In this document: one piece after another, positions 15,426 to 16,289 of the stretch
How positions within the stretch are numbered: position 1 is the first letter of the stretch
Layout: each line of letters begins with the position of its first letter
Program-made: the position numbers and the translations under genes
Assembly: GCA_947258835.1 (NCBI GenBank)
Contig: CAMYJY010000079.1
Location: 2,332-18,620, forward strand
Reading direction: 5' to 3'
Length of the DNA stretch: 16,289 nucleotides
Source: an uncultured Pirellulales bacterium
GTDB lineage: Bacteria > Planctomycetota > Planctomycetia > Pirellulales > Lacipirellulaceae
The notes under the pieces: generated by a model
Database searches by the model: none
Seen by the model: only the letters and a program-made list of their open reading frames with translations
What the model was told of the DNA's origin: nothing

Positions 15426-16088
15426 CTACGCGATGTTTTCGGCCAAATCTTCCGCATCGTGCAGCAGGCGGTCTACCTGCTGGCGCGCTGCGAAGTAGTA
15501 GCACGCCCCCAAGGCGGCCACGACGTAAGTCATGGCCCGATACGTAAAGGCTACGATGGCACCGTCGGCCTGCGAACTGCCAACCACGGTATACAGAAAG
15601 GCCAACGTGCCTTCCAACACCCCCAAGCCTCCGGGCATGCCCGGGACGGCCCCCGCGACCATGGCCACCACCGCGATACAAATATTTTGTAAAAACGTCG
15701 GGCCGGCCACGGGAAGTCCTTGGCTGATGCACCAAAAACTGGTCACCAACAGGCTGTGCGTTGCCAAGGCCAGCGCAAAAGCACCCAGCAAATAGCCGCG
15801 GCGATTGCGATAGACCTCCAAGGCATCGATGAGACGTGTCAGCGTGGGACCCAGGAGAGGAACCCGAACCGCCAGCTGATGGGTCCTGGCGGAGGTGGCC
15901 CACGGACTGAGCACAAAAAATAACCCGGCCGTGCCGATCACCAGTGCCATCCACACCACCGTCTCGATACTCCGAATCACCGGCGGCGCGGCTCCTCCAT
16001 AGTCGGCGTAGCTCATTGCGAGTCCCGCTAAGATCAGCATGGCATACAGCCCCACCACCCGATCGATCAACACCGTGGCGACGGACAC
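15426..16088 (-). CDS. Flippase-like (lysylphosphatidylglycerol synthase TM region) membrane protein, 5'-truncated
   Basis: The 220 residues present belong to the polytopic LPG_synthase_TM / UPF0104 flippase-like family. The visible hallmarks are VATVLIDRVVGLYAMLILAG near the start, the segment MVAGAVPGMPGGLGVLEGTLAF (its PGGLGxxEG-type motif is diagnostic), VAFTYRAMTYVVAALGACYY, and a short charged C-terminus. Full-length relatives have about 100 more residues with two to three membrane segments before the VLIDR segment. Here the sequence beyond ~16084 turns into unrelated very high-GC DNA, so the N-terminus is missing. The GTG at 16088 is only the first possible codon and probably not a real start. 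Such proteins sit in the inner membrane; substrates vary and cannot be predicted. It lies upstream of hydA on the same strand with a 275-bp gap. Confidence 0.8.
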   Translation of the reverse strand: MSVATVLIDRVVGLYAMLILAGLAMSYADYGGAAPPVIRSIETVVWMALVIGTAGLFFVLSPWATSARTHQLAVRVPLLGPTLTRLIDALEVYRNRRGYLLGAFALALATHSLLVTSFWCISQGLPVAGPTFLQNICIAVVAMVAGAVPGMPGGLGVLEGTLAFLYTVVGSSQADGAIVAFTYRAMTYVVAALGACYYFAARQQVDRLLHDAEDLAENIA

Positions 16089-16289
16089 CAGCCGCGGGCG
16101 CGTGGTCGCGTTCTACACCACGGCCTTCTACGGCGGCCTGGCCGCCGGGCCGCTGGTCCTCCAGGCCACCGGCACCGAGGGCCTGACGCCCTTCCTGGCC
16201 GCGGCCGGGTCGCTGGTCCTGGCCGGCCTGCCGATCCACCTCTATCGCGGCCTGGCGCCGGACATGCCCGCGCGCCCGCGGCTCGGGCT
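16084..16289 (+). CDS. MFS transporter fragment, cut at both ends
   Basis: Reading from 16084 in the frame GAC ACC AGC, the translation is an uninterrupted 68 residues: DTSRGRVVAFYTTAFYGG, then LAAGPLVLQATGTEGLTPFL and two hydrophobic stretches ending LPIHLYRGLAPDMP. The GRVVAFYTTAFYGGLAAGP pattern is typical of the middle of major facilitator superfamily transporters (around TM5-TM6). No start codon of its own is seen and the window ends before a stop. Third codon positions are almost all G or C, unlike every other gene here. It meets the truncated flippase gene head on within a few bases, so it probably belongs to another genome joined by assembly, or marks a recombination endpoint. Confidence 0.65.

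Noticed and set aside
15151..16239. Long open extension of the hydA frame
   Set aside because: The dihydropyrimidinase begins at 15147 with a ribosome site and the family's normal N-terminus; the rest is out-of-frame read-through over the flippase gene and the high-GC tail.

Overview
The window most likely comes from a planctomycete, probably a Pirellulales-type lineage. The strongest marker is the LEPR-XLL sorting motif (LEALEPRHLLSA) at the N-terminus of a 1168-residue exported protein at 10019-13525. The gaps between genes are also loaded with short palindromic repeats of several families, and two small proteins of no familiar family are present. No rRNA, tRNA or CRISPR array was seen.

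Layout. 1-408 is repeat-rich and gene-free. 409-1275 (+) encodes an uncharacterised exported protein. 1276-1778 is a gene-free nest of repeats, including a probable 272-bp MITE with terminal inverted repeats and an 8-bp target duplication. 1779-5282 (-) is a three-domain lysophospholipid transporter / acyltransferase / acyl-ACP synthetase fusion (LplT-Aas). 5594-6487 (+) is an A24-family prepilin-peptidase-like membrane protein that lacks the second catalytic aspartate. It converges, 12 bp away, on hemB (6500-7516, -). 7517-8005 carries a ubiquitous palindromic repeat and a perfect 84-bp tandem duplication, followed by a small uncharacterised gene (8006-8446, +). preA (8519-9643, +) encodes a dihydropyrimidine-dehydrogenase-like flavoprotein. 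After an AT-rich 375-bp spacer comes the LEPR-XLL/G8 protein, whose G8 domain is split by a circularly permuted LamG segment. hydA (13771-15147, -) encodes a dihydropyrimidinase/hydantoinase, and a 5'-truncated flippase-like membrane protein follows (15426-16088, -).

How the genes fit together. preA and hydA belong to consecutive steps of reductive pyrimidine (or hydantoin) breakdown and point towards each other across the G8 gene, which suggests that the 3.5-kb exported-protein gene sits between a functional pair. LplT-Aas imports and re-acylates lysophospholipids at the inner membrane. hemB serves tetrapyrrole synthesis. The remaining genes show no common pathway.

The last ~206 bp (from about 16084) differ sharply from the rest: about 79% GC in two 60-bp blocks counted by hand, against 58% in one nearby flippase block, and they encode part of an unrelated MFS transporter on the opposite strand. 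The flippase gene is cut at exactly this point, so a chimeric contig end is the simplest explanation. Nothing here is clearly a new multi-gene system. The most interesting items are the split G8/LamG architecture, the prepilin peptidase without its aspartate pair, and the MITE-like nest.
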